From Catenulispora acidiphila DSM 44928 (GTDB lineage: Bacteria > Actinomycetota > Actinomycetes > Streptomycetales > Catenulisporaceae), in assembly GCF_000024025.1 (NCBI RefSeq), contig NC_013131.1, positions 8,412,229 through 8,476,228 of the forward strand: 64,000 nt of DNA. The letters run 5' to 3'. The position numbers and the translations under genes were made by a program. Each line of letters starts with the position of its first letter. The stretch's first letter is position 1. Shown here one piece after another: positions 34,044 to 43,280 of this stretch. The notes beneath the pieces were generated by a model that worked only from the letters and a program-made list of their open reading frames with translations, did no database searches and was not told the origin of the DNA.

Positions 34044-37000
34044 TCAGTTGTGGGCCGCCGGAGGACCCGCCGGGCGCTTGGCCGCACGGCGCACCCGCAG
34101 GCCACGGCGCTTGGGGGCGTCGGGGTCCGCTTCGGCGGCCGGCGCCGGGGCGACGGCCATCGCGGCGACCGCGGACGGCTCGGCGACCTCCGCCTCGGTC
34201 TCGTCCTTGTCCGCCTCGGAGGCGCTCACGGCGCCGCCGGTGCGCGGGACGTAGACGGTGTGCGCCTGGGCGTCGCCGACGGCCAGCCGCTCGGTGACGT
34301 CGGCCTCCTCGGCGGCGACCACGTCGTCCGGGGTCACGACCGGAGCCACCACGTGCTCGTGGCTCGGGACGCGGTCCACGGCGCTGTGCTCGGACAGCTC
34401 GGCGGCCTCGTCCTCGTCGCGGTCGGTGTCGGCGTCGTCCGCGACGCCGGCGCCGTCCGCGGCGACCCGGGCCACCTTGGTCACGGTGACCGGGCCGGCC
34501 GGCGCCTGCTCGCCGTCGGCGAAGTCCTGGAACTCCTCCGGCACGCCGTCCACGTCGTACTGCGGGTCGAAGTGCTGCTGGCGGTCGGCGTGGCCGTGCG
34601 ACTTGCGCCGCTTGCGCCGGCCGCGGCCGCCCTCGTGCTCCTCCTCCGCGCCGCCCTGGCCGCCGTCGGCGCGGGACTCCTCCTGCTTGCCGCCGCCCTT
34701 GTTCTGCTGGCTGCGGCCGTCGCGGTCGGCGTCCTCGGACCCGTGGCCGTGGCCGTGCGGCACCGGCTCCATGTGGACCAGCACGCCGCGGCCGTTGCAC
34801 TTGTCGCAGGTCTCGGAGAAGGCCTCCAGCAGGCCCTGGCCCACGCGCTTGCGGGTCATCTGGATCAGACCGAGGGAGGTGACCTCGGCCACCTGGTGCT
34901 TGGTCCGGTCCCGGCCCAGGCACTCCAGCAGCCGGCGCATCACCAGGTCGCGGTTGGACTCCAGGACCATGTCGATGAAGTCGATGACGATGATGCCGCC
35001 GAGGTCGCGCAGCCGCAGCTGGCGGACGATCTCCTCGGCCGCCTCGATGTTGTTGCGGGTGACCGTCTCCTCCAGGTTGCCCCCGGAGCCGGTGAACTTG
35101 CCGGTGTTGACGTCGATCACGACCATCGCCTCGGTGCGGTCGATGACCAGCGAGCCGCCGGAGGGCAGCCAGACCTTGCGGTCCAGCGCCTTGGCCAGCT
35201 GCTCGTCCACCCGGTGCACGGCGAAGATGTCCTGCTCGGAGGTCCAGCGCTCCAGCCGCGGCGCCAGGTCCGGGGCGACGCCCCCGACATACTCGCGGAT
35301 GGTGTCCCAGGCCTGGTCGCCGGAGACGACCAGCTTGCTGAAGTCCTCGTTGAAGATGTCGCGCACCACGCGCACGGTCAGGTCCGGCTCGCCGTACAGC
35401 AGGGTCGGAGCCGAGCCGGCCGAGGTCTTGGCCTTGCGCTGGATCTCCTCCCACTGCGCGGACAGCCGCTCCACGTCGCGGCGCAGCTCGTCCTCGGTGG
35501 CGCCCTCGGCCGCGGTGCGCACGATGACGCCGGCGTGCTCGGGGACGACCGCCTTCAGGATGGTCTTGAGGCGGTTGCGCTCGTTCTCCGGCAGCTTGCG
35601 GCTGATCCCGGTCATGGTGCCCTCGGGCACGTAGACCAGGTAGCGGCCGGGCAGCGAGATCTGGCTGGTCAGCCGGGCGCCCTTGTGGCCGATCGGGTCC
35701 TTGGTGACCTGGGTCAGGACCGCCTGGCCGCTCTTCAGGACGCTCTCGATGCGCTTGGCCTGGCCGGTGATCCCGGCGGCTTCGAAGTTGACCTCGCCGG
35801 CGTACAGCACGGCGTTGCGGCCCTTGCCGATGTCGACGAACGCGGCCTCCATCGAGGGCAGCACGTTCTGGACCTTTCCCAGGTACACGTTGCCGACGTA
35901 GGACGCGGACTGCGCGCGGTTGACGTAGTGCTCGACGAGCACGCCGTCCTCCAGGACGCCGATCTGGGTCCGGTCGCCGCTCTGGCGCACGACCATGACC
36001 CGCTCGACGCTCTCGCGCCGGGCGAGGAACTCGGCCTCGGTGATCAGCGGCGCGCGGCGGCGGCCGGTGTCCCGGCCCTCGCGGCGGCGCTGCTTCTTGG
36101 CCTCCAGGCGGGTCGAGCCGCGCACGCCCTGGACGTCGTCGTCCGCCAGGCCGCCGCCCTTGCGGTCCCGGCTGCGCACGCGGGACTCGCGGACCTTGAC
36201 CACGGTGTTCGGCGGGTCGTCCGGACCGGGCTCCATGGACTCGCCACCGGCCCGGCGGCGGCGCCGGCGACGGCGGCGGCTGGAGGAGCCGGTGCCCTCG
36301 TCGTCGTCCTCTTCGTCGTCCTCGGCTTCGGCCTCGGCGCTGTCGGTCGCCGGCTCGGCCTGCTCAGAGCGGTTCCGGTTGCGGTTGCGCGTCCGGGTGC
36401 GGCGGGTCGGCGCCGGCTCCTCCTCGGCTTCGGCCTCGGGCTCGGCTTCGGCCTCGGTGTCCGACGCCTCGGCCTTGGCGGCCTTGGCGGCGGCCTTCTG
36501 CGCGGCGGCGGTGGTCAGGTCGGGCGCCTGGAACAGCGGCACGCCGGCGGCCGGCGCGGCGGCGCGCGCGGCGATGATGGCGCGGGCCCGCTCGGCCGGG
36601 GACAGGCTGTCGAGGTCGACGGGCTGCTCGGCGTCCTGGGCGGCAGTCTGGGCGGTCGCAGTGTCCTGGGCGGCGGGCTGGGACTGCTGGGCCTTGTCCT
36701 GCTTGCTCTGGCGGGACTGCCTGCCCTGGCGGGGCTTGTCCTGCTTGTCCTGCTTGTCCTGCTGAGCCTGGCCCTGCTTGTCCTGCTGGCCCTGCTTGTC
36801 CTGGCCCTGCTTGTCCTGGCCCTGCTGAGTCTGCTGGCCCTCGGCGGCCTCTTCCAGGGCGCGCGGCGGGCCCGCGGGAGCGGAGGCGGCGCGGCGGCGG
36901 GTGCGCTTGGACTTGGCGCCGGACTCGGCGTCGTCGTCCGAGGCGGCAGCAGCAGCTGCAACAGGCACCGTCGGGGCTTCGGCCTGGGCCTTGGGCTCCG

Positions 37001-38048
37001 CCTTGAACTCCGGCTTGCCGGGCTGCTCGGTGGGTGTCTCCTGCGCCGGGGCGGCCTTCTTGGCCGTCTTCGCAGGCAGCTGCGGCGCCGCGAACGGGTT
37101 CGCGAACGGCGAGCTGAGACCGGTCGGGCGGGAGCCCGAGTCGGCGGACTGGTCGTCGGCCTGCTCGGCGGTGCCCTGCGGGGCGGTGGCAGCCTCGGGG
37201 GCGCTCGCCTGCTGGGCCGCGGTGCCGGCCGAGGTGGCGCGGCGGCGGGTGCGGGTGCGGGACGCGCCGGCGGTGTCGGCCTGGCTGGTGTCCGACTGGC
37301 TGGTCTCGGCCTGGTCGGACGAGGTGTCGACCTGAGCCGAGGCGGTATCGGCAGCGGCGGCGGAAGCCTGGTCGCGGTCGGCGGCTGCGGCGCGGGTCCC
37401 GCGCTTGGCGGCACCGGTACGACCGGTCCCGGCGGCAGCGGTCTCGGAGCGACCGGTCCCGGCAGCAGCGGCAGCGGTGTCGGCGGTCTTGGCGCCCTCA
37501 GCGCTCTCAGCACCCGAATCGGCGCCGGTCACCTGCTCGGCGGCGGTCCCGGCCGACGTGGCGCGGCGGCGGGTACGCGTCCGCGCACCCTTGGCGGCGT
37601 CGTCGGCGGTGTCCGCGGCGGGCTGCGCCTGCTCGGTCGGGGCGGTCTGCGCGGTGGCGGAGCCGGAGTCCCGGGCCTCGCCGGCCGCGACCGGCTCGGC
37701 CTCGGCAGCCTTCTTGCGCGTGCGGGCACGCGTCGTCTTCTTGGCAGCGGATGCGCTGTCCCCGGGCTCGGCCGTCTCCGGCTCGGGTTCCGGGGCGGCG
37801 ACCTTCTTGGCCGCGGTCTTGCGCGCCCGCTTGGGCTTGCTCTCGGGCTCCGCGGCGGCGTCGCCGGAGGCCGCGGCCTCGGACCCCGCCTCCGGGGGCT
37901 GCGGCGGGCCGGCCGGGCGGCTGGCCGCCCGGCGGCGCTGGCGCTGGGGCGCCCCGCCTTCGTTGGTGGCGGCCGTGGCCGCGTCCTGCGCGTCTGACGT
38001 CTGGTCCGGCTGTTCGCCGGGGACGCCGGTGGGCTCGTTGTCGAGCAT
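34044..38048 (-). CDS. rne: Ribonuclease E/G family endoribonuclease with very long low-complexity arms
   Basis: Endoribonuclease that cleaves mRNA and processes rRNA in the degradosome. The 1334 residues from ATG 38048 (GGGAGAA upstream) hold a conserved core at about 640-1090. The S1 RNA-binding part has SASYVGNVYLGKVQNVLPSMEAAFVDIGKGR, the DNase-like catalytic part has VIDVNTGKFTG (DxxT/DxD metal site near 978), and the zinc-link is ETCDKCNGRG near 1080. The N-terminal ~640 residues are Ala/Thr/Glu-rich with RTRRRATSAGTA repeats and a long KQGQDKQGQQDKQGQ run. The C-terminal ~245 residues are also disordered. Streptomyces RNase ES has the same central-core layout. It follows the TIGR03936 gene. 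Confidence 0.95.
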   Translation of the reverse strand: MLDNEPTGVPGEQPDQTSDAQDAATAATNEGGAPQRQRRRAASRPAGPPQPPEAGSEAAASGDAAAEPESKPKRARKTAAKKVAAPEPEPETAEPGDSASAAKKTTRARTRKKAAEAEPVAAGEARDSGSATAQTAPTEQAQPAADTADDAAKGARTRTRRRATSAGTAAEQVTGADSGAESAEGAKTADTAAAAAGTGRSETAAAGTGRTGAAKRGTRAAAADRDQASAAAADTASAQVDTSSDQAETSQSDTSQADTAGASRTRTRRRATSAGTAAQQASAPEAATAPQGTAEQADDQSADSGSRPTGLSSPFANPFAAPQLPAKTAKKAAPAQETPTEQPGKPEFKAEPKAQAEAPTVPVAAAAAASDDDAESGAKSKRTRRRAASAPAGPPRALEEAAEGQQTQQGQDKQGQDKQGQQDKQGQAQQDKQDKQDKPRQGRQSRQSKQDKAQQSQPAAQDTATAQTAAQDAEQPVDLDSLSPAERARAIIAARAAAPAAGVPLFQAPDLTTAAAQKAAAKAAKAEASDTEAEAEPEAEAEEEPAPTRRTRTRNRNRNRSEQAEPATDSAEAEAEDDEEDDDEGTGSSSRRRRRRRRRAGGESMEPGPDDPPNTVVKVRESRVRSRDRKGGGLADDDVQGVRGSTRLEAKKQRRREGRDTGRRRAPLITEAEFLARRESVERVMVVRQSGDRTQIGVLEDGVLVEHYVNRAQSASYVGNVYLGKVQNVLPSMEAAFVDIGKGRNAVLYAGEVNFEAAGITGQAKRIESVLKSGQAVLTQVTKDPIGHKGARLTSQISLPGRYLVYVPEGTMTGISRKLPENERNRLKTILKAVVPEHAGVIVRTAAEGATEDELRRDVERLSAQWEEIQRKAKTSAGSAPTLLYGEPDLTVRVVRDIFNEDFSKLVVSGDQAWDTIREYVGGVAPDLAPRLERWTSEQDIFAVHRVDEQLAKALDRKVWLPSGGSLVIDRTEAMVVIDVNTGKFTGSGGNLEETVTRNNIEAAEEIVRQLRLRDLGGIIVIDFIDMVLESNRDLVMRRLLECLGRDRTKHQVAEVTSLGLIQMTRKRVGQGLLEAFSETCDKCNGRGVLVHMEPVPHGHGHGSEDADRDGRSQQNKGGGKQEESRADGGQGGAEEEHEGGRGRRKRRKSHGHADRQQHFDPQYDVDGVPEEFQDFADGEQAPAGPVTVTKVARVAADGAGVADDADTDRDEDEAAELSEHSAVDRVPSHEHVVAPVVTPDDVVAAEEADVTERLAVGDAQAHTVYVPRTGGAVSASEADKDETEAEVAEPSAVAAMAVAPAPAAEADPDAPKRRGLRVRRAAKRPAGPPAAHN

Positions 38049-38293
38049 CCGGGCGGTTCTCCCGTCATGCCCCCCGGGCGCGCGCGAAGCGGTGCCCCAC
38101 ATCTTCCCCGCCGATCCGGCGGGGGATGGGCACAGCCGGCGAATCCCTGACAGATCCGGGTGCTCTGCGGCGCCACACAGGTGGCTGTTGGTGTCTTCGC
38201 CTCGTCGGGTGCGGTCGCCCGGCGCTTAGCGGGGCCGGCCGCCGACCTGACGAGAAGTCTGGTTGGGTCGTGCTCTCGACGTCACCGGTCGCA

Positions 38294-39166
38294 TCACCGG
38301 TCGGCCGCCGACCCCGCGGCGGCCCGGTCCGGATCCAGGGGATCGGACAGCGCCTCCACGCTCACACTGGTCGGCGTCGCGTCGGACCCGGGTCGCAGCG
38401 GCCCCTGCGCCAGCCTCGTCACCTGGGGAGGGACGGGCGGCACCAGGCCTGCCACACGACCGAGTCCGGTCAGGACGTCGTCGGGCCGCACGGCGGGTGT
38501 CAGGTGCCGCACGACTAGTCGCAGTATCGCACAGGGTCGATCGTCCCGCCCGCCACCTTCTGCGACACCGCTCTCACCTGCGGAAACGCCGGAGCCCTCC
38601 ACGCCGCCGACACCGGCTGCGGCGCCATCGGCCGAAACTCCGGCCTCGATCCCGGTCACCGCGGAGCGCGCGTCGAACGTCCGCATGCCGTTCTTCGTCT
38701 TCCGCTCGACCAGCACCTCCTCGGCCGCCGCGAACGCCGCCACCGCGGCAGCGGCCTCCTGCGGCGCCACCCCCGGCAGCCGGATCTCCCACACGGATGC
38801 CTCCAGCCGCTCCATCAGGCTCGGCGTGGCGGCCTCGACGACCTCCAGGATGTCCAGGTCAGCCGGCAGCGACCCGTCCAGCGCGGCAGCCAGCTCCGCC
38901 GGAACCAGCGCCCGCGTGACCCCGATCTCGACGTACTCGGCCTCACTGGCCACCCCGGTCGGCGCGGCGCCGGCCCACGACACCTTCGGATGCGGCGTGA
39001 ACCCCGCCGAATACGCCATCGGCACCCGCGCCCGCCGCAACGCGCGCTCGAAGGCCCGCTGGATGTCACGGTGGCTGGTGAAGCGCAGCCGTCCACGCTT
39101 GGCGTAGCGGATGCGGAGCTTCTGAACGGTCGGCGGCGGCGCCGGTCCGTCGGGCATGCGGGCCAC
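38294..39166 (-). CDS. TIGR03936-family radical-SAM-associated protein (DUF2344)
   Basis: A 290-residue protein that normally follows the TIGR03960 radical SAM gene, and in some bacteria is fused to it. The start QKLRIRYAKRGRLRFTSHRDIQRAFERALRRARVPMAYSAGFTPHPKVSWAGAAPTGVASEAEYVEI is diagnostic. Residues ~195-235 are a Gly/Ala/Ser-rich insertion. GTG 39166 or the ATG three codons later (39157) could start it; GAGGAG lies upstream of both. The pair is thought to modify RNA or act with RNase E/G because of its constant linkage, but this is not established here. Its partner is 6.7 kb away in this genome. Confidence 0.92.
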   Translation of the reverse strand: MARMPDGPAPPPTVQKLRIRYAKRGRLRFTSHRDIQRAFERALRRARVPMAYSAGFTPHPKVSWAGAAPTGVASEAEYVEIGVTRALVPAELAAALDGSLPADLDILEVVEAATPSLMERLEASVWEIRLPGVAPQEAAAAVAAFAAAEEVLVERKTKNGMRTFDARSAVTGIEAGVSADGAAAGVGGVEGSGVSAGESGVAEGGGRDDRPCAILRLVVRHLTPAVRPDDVLTGLGRVAGLVPPVPPQVTRLAQGPLRPGSDATPTSVSVEALSDPLDPDRAAAGSAADR

Positions 39167-39290
39167 GGGGGTTGGGTCTCCTCGGTGATGCGGGCGGTGA
39201 CGCGGGCAGTGATGCTCGATGCGGCTGTGCTGGTTGTTCAGGATAGCCGGTGCGGAGCGATGGTCACTGTCGGTAATCAGACCTCACGCC

Positions 39291-39327
39291 AAGAGGGCGA
39301 CGACGCGGTCAGCGTCGTCGCCCTCTT
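39291..39327 (-). terminator. Perfect 16-bp hairpin
   Basis: AAGAGGGCGACGACGC and GCGTCGTCGCCCTCTT pair perfectly around the 5-base loop GGTCA, 19 bases after the stop of the cell-wall-binding protein gene. There is no U-tract. It separates the cargo genes from the TIGR03936-rne unit. Confidence 0.8.
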
Positions 39328-39345
39328 ACGCAGAAGTGCGCGGCC

Positions 39346-41220
39346 CTAGCGGGGACCGGTGTGCGCGCCCGGGTTGTTCCGCGCGTACACCCACTGGTTG
39401 GGCTGACCGATGAGGTCGCCCACCTGGTTCTGGAGGCCGTCGTCGATGACCGCGGGACCGCCGAACATGATGGCGTCCGAGACCGAGCCCGAAGCGTGGT
39501 TCAGGTAGTCGGCCGTCTCGCTGGGCAGCCCGGTCGGACCGGTCAGCAGCAGCGGTCCGCCGACCCGGCCGGCCAGCGCGCCCCCGGCCAGCGCGTCGGG
39601 GAAGTTGAAGCCGGTCGCGATCCCGACCACCTGCGGCCCGCTGAAGAAGGTCTGCGCCACGAACGTGGCAGTCTCGAACCGGTCCAGACCGGAGACCCTC
39701 GTCGCCGCCATCCGCACCGAGCTCAGCGCGGTGACCGCCCCGCCGCCGACGCCGAACACCGCCCGCTGCGGCACCGCGTTGATGAACGCCTGGGTCTGGG
39801 GCGGCATCTTCGTGTCCGAGGTGAGCACCACCACGGTGTTCGGCCGCGAACCGGCCACCGCGCCGGCCGCGAGCGCGTCGGGGAAGTTCAACCCGGTGGC
39901 GGCGAGGATGGTGACGGGATTGTGCGTGTAGTCCGGGACGATCGTCTTGGCGATGTCCACCGCGGTGTCGAACCGGTCGTTGCCGCCGATCCGCGACGGC
40001 CGGAACCCGGCTGCCGCGACCTGGTTGAACGTGTGCGCCGAGATCGCCGCGGTCTGCCCCAGCACGTAGACGAACCCGCCCGGCTTCAGCACCCGCTGGA
40101 TCTCCGCGAGCGTCCGCGGGTCCAGGTTCCCGGTCGGCGTCAGCAGCAGCGGACCGTGGAACCGCGCGGCGAGCGCCGACCCGGCCAGCGCGTCGGCGAA
40201 GATGTCCTGGCGCGCCAGCACGACCACGTTCGCCTGCTGATTCCCGTAGGACCACCCCGAGACCTCGTCGGCGGTGCCGATGCGGTCGGGACCGTCGAGG
40301 CGCTCGACGAGGTTGACGGGGTTGGACGTCGACGGCGGCCGGGACATGTCCGCGTTGGGCTGCCAGGAGATGCGGCCGGTGACGAAGGCGACGGTGTTCT
40401 CGACGGGGCCGCGCACCGGCTTGATCGTCACCACGGCGCCGGCGGCGGCGAACGCGATCAGCGAGCCGTCCGAGGACCACACGGGGGTGTCGTTCTTCTG
40501 CAGCGGCTTGGCGTCGGTGGTGAGCTGGGTCGGGTTCGAACCGTCGACCCCGACGGTGAACACCTGCGGGAGCCCGTTGAGGTCTTCGTGGATGTAGGCG
40601 ATCGTCCGGCCGTTGGGCGAGATCGAGGGCTGAGTGCCGGCGTTCGTGTTCGCCACCCGCGCCGCGGCGTTGGTGTAGCCGTTGTAGGTCCAGACCCACG
40701 TCGCGCCGTTGGTCTTCCGCTGGAAGACCATGCTGCCGTTGGCGCCGCCCTGCGGGGCGGAGTCCTGGTCTCCCGGCTGGTGGCCCGCCGAGAGCACCTG
40801 CACCGCGCCGCCCAGGCTCGGAACCGAGTACAGGCTGCCGCCGTGGGCGTAGACGATGAGGCTGCCGCCGTTGATCCACGTCGGGTGGGACGCGCCGGCG
40901 TTGGCGGCCACGACTATCGGGTCGCTGCCGTCGAAGCGGGCCGAGATCACGCTGCCGTTCTGGTCGACGTAGGCGACCCGGCTTCCGTCCGGCGCCCACT
41001 CCGCGTCGGCGATCCGGCTCGAGGGCATCTGCTCGGTACCGCCGCCGCCGGGCGTGGAGCTGCCGAAGTGCAGGAGGTTGTCCTGTCCGGTCGTGACCGT
41101 CAGCGGACCGTTCACTCCCGGGAAGGTCTTCGGCGCGACGTTCGCATGGGCCGGGACCGCCAAAGAAGTGGCGGCGGCGAGGGCTGTCGCGGCGGCTGCC
41201 GTGAACTTCTTTGCGGACAC
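39346..41220 (-). CDS. Secreted beta-propeller protein with CWB2 cell-wall-binding repeats
   Basis: A 624-residue exported protein. GTG 41220 has GGGGAGAA upstream and starts a signal peptide (MSAKKFTAAAATALAAAT...VPAHA, cleavage about residue 27). Residues ~45-290 form a TolB/WD40-like beta-propeller (repeats such as ADAEWAPDGSRVAYVD, QPSISPNGRTIAYIHED, TPVWSSDGSLIAFAA). Residues ~315-624 hold three cell-wall-binding repeat 2 modules (PF04122-like), each with a R-x-x-G-x-D-R-F/I-x-T-A opening and a TG-x-NFPDALA-x-G core. Clostridial CWB2 proteins use such repeats to hold the S-layer; the role here is unknown. It is the first cargo gene after the TIGR03936 gene. Confidence 0.9.
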   Translation of the reverse strand: MSAKKFTAAAATALAAATSLAVPAHANVAPKTFPGVNGPLTVTTGQDNLLHFGSSTPGGGGTEQMPSSRIADAEWAPDGSRVAYVDQNGSVISARFDGSDPIVVAANAGASHPTWINGGSLIVYAHGGSLYSVPSLGGAVQVLSAGHQPGDQDSAPQGGANGSMVFQRKTNGATWVWTYNGYTNAAARVANTNAGTQPSISPNGRTIAYIHEDLNGLPQVFTVGVDGSNPTQLTTDAKPLQKNDTPVWSSDGSLIAFAAAGAVVTIKPVRGPVENTVAFVTGRISWQPNADMSRPPSTSNPVNLVERLDGPDRIGTADEVSGWSYGNQQANVVVLARQDIFADALAGSALAARFHGPLLLTPTGNLDPRTLAEIQRVLKPGGFVYVLGQTAAISAHTFNQVAAAGFRPSRIGGNDRFDTAVDIAKTIVPDYTHNPVTILAATGLNFPDALAAGAVAGSRPNTVVVLTSDTKMPPQTQAFINAVPQRAVFGVGGGAVTALSSVRMAATRVSGLDRFETATFVAQTFFSGPQVVGIATGFNFPDALAGGALAGRVGGPLLLTGPTGLPSETADYLNHASGSVSDAIMFGGPAVIDDGLQNQVGDLIGQPNQWVYARNNPGAHTGPR

Positions 41221-41324
41221 CTTTGCTTCTCCCCTGGGTAGATCTGGGTCCTGCGATCCGACGTGCCAGCTTATCCATCTGGTGTCTTGGGGTCCACCCT
41301 GTGCTAGCCGATGGTTGCCAACGG

Positions 41325-42629
41325 TCACGCGTTGTTCACTTGATGGCGTCTGAACTGGGATGTGACGAGGAGGGCGAGGCCTATGAGGAGGCCCCAGAAT
41401 GCGGCTCCGATTCCGGCGACGGTGATGCCGGATGCGGTGGTGACGAATGCCGCTGTCGCCGGTTCGCGATAGCGGATATCGCTTAAGGCTGTTGTCAATG
41501 CTCCGCCTAGAGCGGGCAGGAGTGCGAGGCCTGCGACGCCTTCGATCAGCAGGGGCGGCGCGGCGATGAGAAGTGCTGTCGCGGCGGCGGCGGCGAGGCC
41601 CAGGACGACGTACAGCACGCCCGCGGTCGTGGCGGCGATCCAGCGGCGGCGGGGGTCGCGGTGTGCGTCGGGGCTGGCCGCCAGGGCGGCGGTGATGGCG
41701 GCGAAGTTGATGGCGATGCCGCCGAAGGGGGCGCCGAGGGCCGTCGCCGCGCCGGTGCCCATCAGGACTTCGCGGATCGGGGGTTCGTAGCCGTAGCTGC
41801 GCATCACCGCGATGCCCGCGAGGTTTTGGGACGCCATCGTCACCAGGTACAGCGGCAGTCCGAGGCTTATCAGGGTTCCGATATCCAGGCGCGGCGTGGT
41901 GGCGGTCAGCGTCGGGAGCAGGCCGCCGGTCAGATGGCCGCGCGTGGACGGGTCGAGCGCGAGGCCGATGAAGGCTGCGGCGAGAGCGGCCGGAGTAGCC
42001 CACCGCTTGGCGAAGCGCCCCAGCACGACCCACACCGCGAGCGCCGGCAACGCCAAACGCGGCAGACGCACCGCTGCTTGGGCGGACTCGAAACAGATCG
42101 GCGCGATCACCCCGGCGAGCATCGCGGCGGAAATCGCCGCGGGGATGGTCGCGATCCACCGCGTCAGCGTGCGCGAGAACCCGGTGATGACGATCAGCAG
42201 CCCCGCCAAGGCAAACGCGCCAAGCGCTTCGCGGTAGCCGCTCGCCCCTCCATGTCCGGAATGCACACGTCCCGCGCCGATACTCACGAGCAGCGCCGCG
42301 CCAGGCGTCGACCAAGCGATGCTGATCGGCATCCGGTGGCGGACGCTGAATACGACCCCTGCGACGCCCATCGAGACGCTGAGCACCAACAGCCCCGACG
42401 CTGCTTGACGTTCAGTGGCTCCGATCGCCCGCAACCCGGCGATGACAACCGCGAACGAACTTGTGAAACCAACAAGCGCCGTGACAACGCCGGCTCCGAA
42501 CGTCGGCCCTAGCCCGTCGTCACCCCGGCTGCGATCGGTGTCGCCACCGTCGCCGCCGCCGACAGCGACAACGGCATCCTCAACCTCAACCCCGGCAGCC
42601 CCAACGCCCCCACCCTGCTCACCACCCAC
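41325..42629 (-). CDS. BenE-family benzoate/H+ symporter-like transporter
   Basis: Integral membrane protein of 434 residues with about 12 segments. PGAALLVSIGAG, FGGIAINFAAITAALAASPDAHRDPRRRW and GVLYVVLGLAAAA fit the BenE family, which imports benzoate in proteobacteria; actinobacterial members next to XRE-cupin regulators may carry other substrates such as purines or amino acids. GTG 42629 has AGGGAGG six bases upstream. The promoter region contains a TGTTCC-N6-GGAACA palindrome shared with the divergent XRE gene, so it is very likely regulated by it. Confidence 0.88.
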   Translation of the reverse strand: MGGEQGGGVGAAGVEVEDAVVAVGGGDGGDTDRSRGDDGLGPTFGAGVVTALVGFTSSFAVVIAGLRAIGATERQAASGLLVLSVSMGVAGVVFSVRHRMPISIAWSTPGAALLVSIGAGRVHSGHGGASGYREALGAFALAGLLIVITGFSRTLTRWIATIPAAISAAMLAGVIAPICFESAQAAVRLPRLALPALAVWVVLGRFAKRWATPAALAAAFIGLALDPSTRGHLTGGLLPTLTATTPRLDIGTLISLGLPLYLVTMASQNLAGIAVMRSYGYEPPIREVLMGTGAATALGAPFGGIAINFAAITAALAASPDAHRDPRRRWIAATTAGVLYVVLGLAAAAATALLIAAPPLLIEGVAGLALLPALGGALTTALSDIRYREPATAAFVTTASGITVAGIGAAFWGLLIGLALLVTSQFRRHQVNNA

Positions 42630-42641
42630 GACGGACCTCCC

Positions 42642-42659
42642 TGTTCCGTATATGGAACA
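42642..42659. promoter_or_regulatory. Operator palindrome of the XRE-cupin/BenE pair
   Basis: TGTTCCGTATATGGAACA has perfect 6-bp arms and lies in the 65-base divergent promoter region, 12 bases before the transporter GTG. It resembles known XRE-cupin operators. A -10-like TAGGTT (42683-42688) is 6 bases before the regulator GTG. Confidence 0.65.
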
Positions 42660-42694
42660 AGCTATCAGCTCCCCTTCCGGTGTAGGTTGCGAAC

Positions 42695-43264
42695 GTGGGA
42701 GACGGCACGCCATCGGACTTCGCCACCCAGATCGGCGCACGCATCCGACGCCTGCGCCTGGAACGCGGCGTCAGCCTCTCGGCGCTGGCCCGCGACGCCG
42801 CCGTCGGCAAAGCCACCCTCTCCGGTCTGGAAGACGGCTCGCGCGGCAACCCCACGATCGAGACCCTGTACGCGATCGCCGGCCGCCTCGGCGTCCCCAT
42901 CGGCGCGCTGCTCCCCGATCCCCCGCACCCCGGCGAGAAACCGCTGGAGACGATCCACGGAACCGCGGTGTCGGCCTCGCTCCTGGAGACGTTCTCCGAC
43001 GCGGACGCCGACACCGAACTCTTCCGGCTCCACATCCGCCCCGGCCATGAGCAGCTCTCCCCCGCGCATCCGCCGGGAACGGTCGAATACCTCACCGTCT
43101 TCACCGGGACAGCGCGCGTCGGCCGCCCCGACGCGTTGCTCACCGTCCCGCCCGGCGCGCATGTGTCATGGACGGCCGACGTGCCGCACACCTACACCGC
43201 GATCAGCGACGACGACGTCTATGCCAGCCTGCTGATTCGCACTCCCCGGCCGCCCGAAAGCTAG
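42695..43264 (+). CDS. XRE-family regulator with cupin domain
   Basis: A 189-residue repressor. The HTH (about 12-65) reads IGARIRRLRLERGVSLSALARDAAVGKATLSGLEDGSRGNPTIETLYAIAGRLGVPIGALL, and a C-terminal cupin (about 110-186; GHEQLSPAHPPGTVEYLTVFTGTARVG...VPPGAHVSWTADVPHTYTA) is the sensor. GTG 42695 with a -10 six bases upstream suggests leaderless mRNA. Divergent from the BenE-like gene, with a shared palindrome between them. It converges on galT with only 12 bases between the stops. Confidence 0.92.
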   Translation: MGDGTPSDFATQIGARIRRLRLERGVSLSALARDAAVGKATLSGLEDGSRGNPTIETLYAIAGRLGVPIGALLPDPPHPGEKPLETIHGTAVSASLLETFSDADADTELFRLHIRPGHEQLSPAHPPGTVEYLTVFTGTARVGRPDALLTVPPGAHVSWTADVPHTYTAISDDDVYASLLIRTPRPPES

Positions 43265-43280
43265 GCGGCGCGGAGCCTAG
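43261..43280. terminator. Palindrome over two convergent stop codons
   Basis: CTAGGC-GGCGCGGA-GCCTAG has perfect 6-bp arms, each containing a TAG stop (XRE-cupin on plus, galT on minus). The compact hairpin may act as a weak two-way terminator. Confidence 0.4.

Noticed and set aside
33285-37997. 1570-codon open frame on the plus strand
   Set aside because: It is the antisense shadow of rne; high GC leaves antisense frames open. Its product is Val/Leu/Gly low complexity with no domain.
40525-40545. tRNA T-arm-like GGGTTCGAACC
   Set aside because: It lies inside the propeller/CWB2 coding sequence and no acceptor or anticodon stems can be drawn around it.
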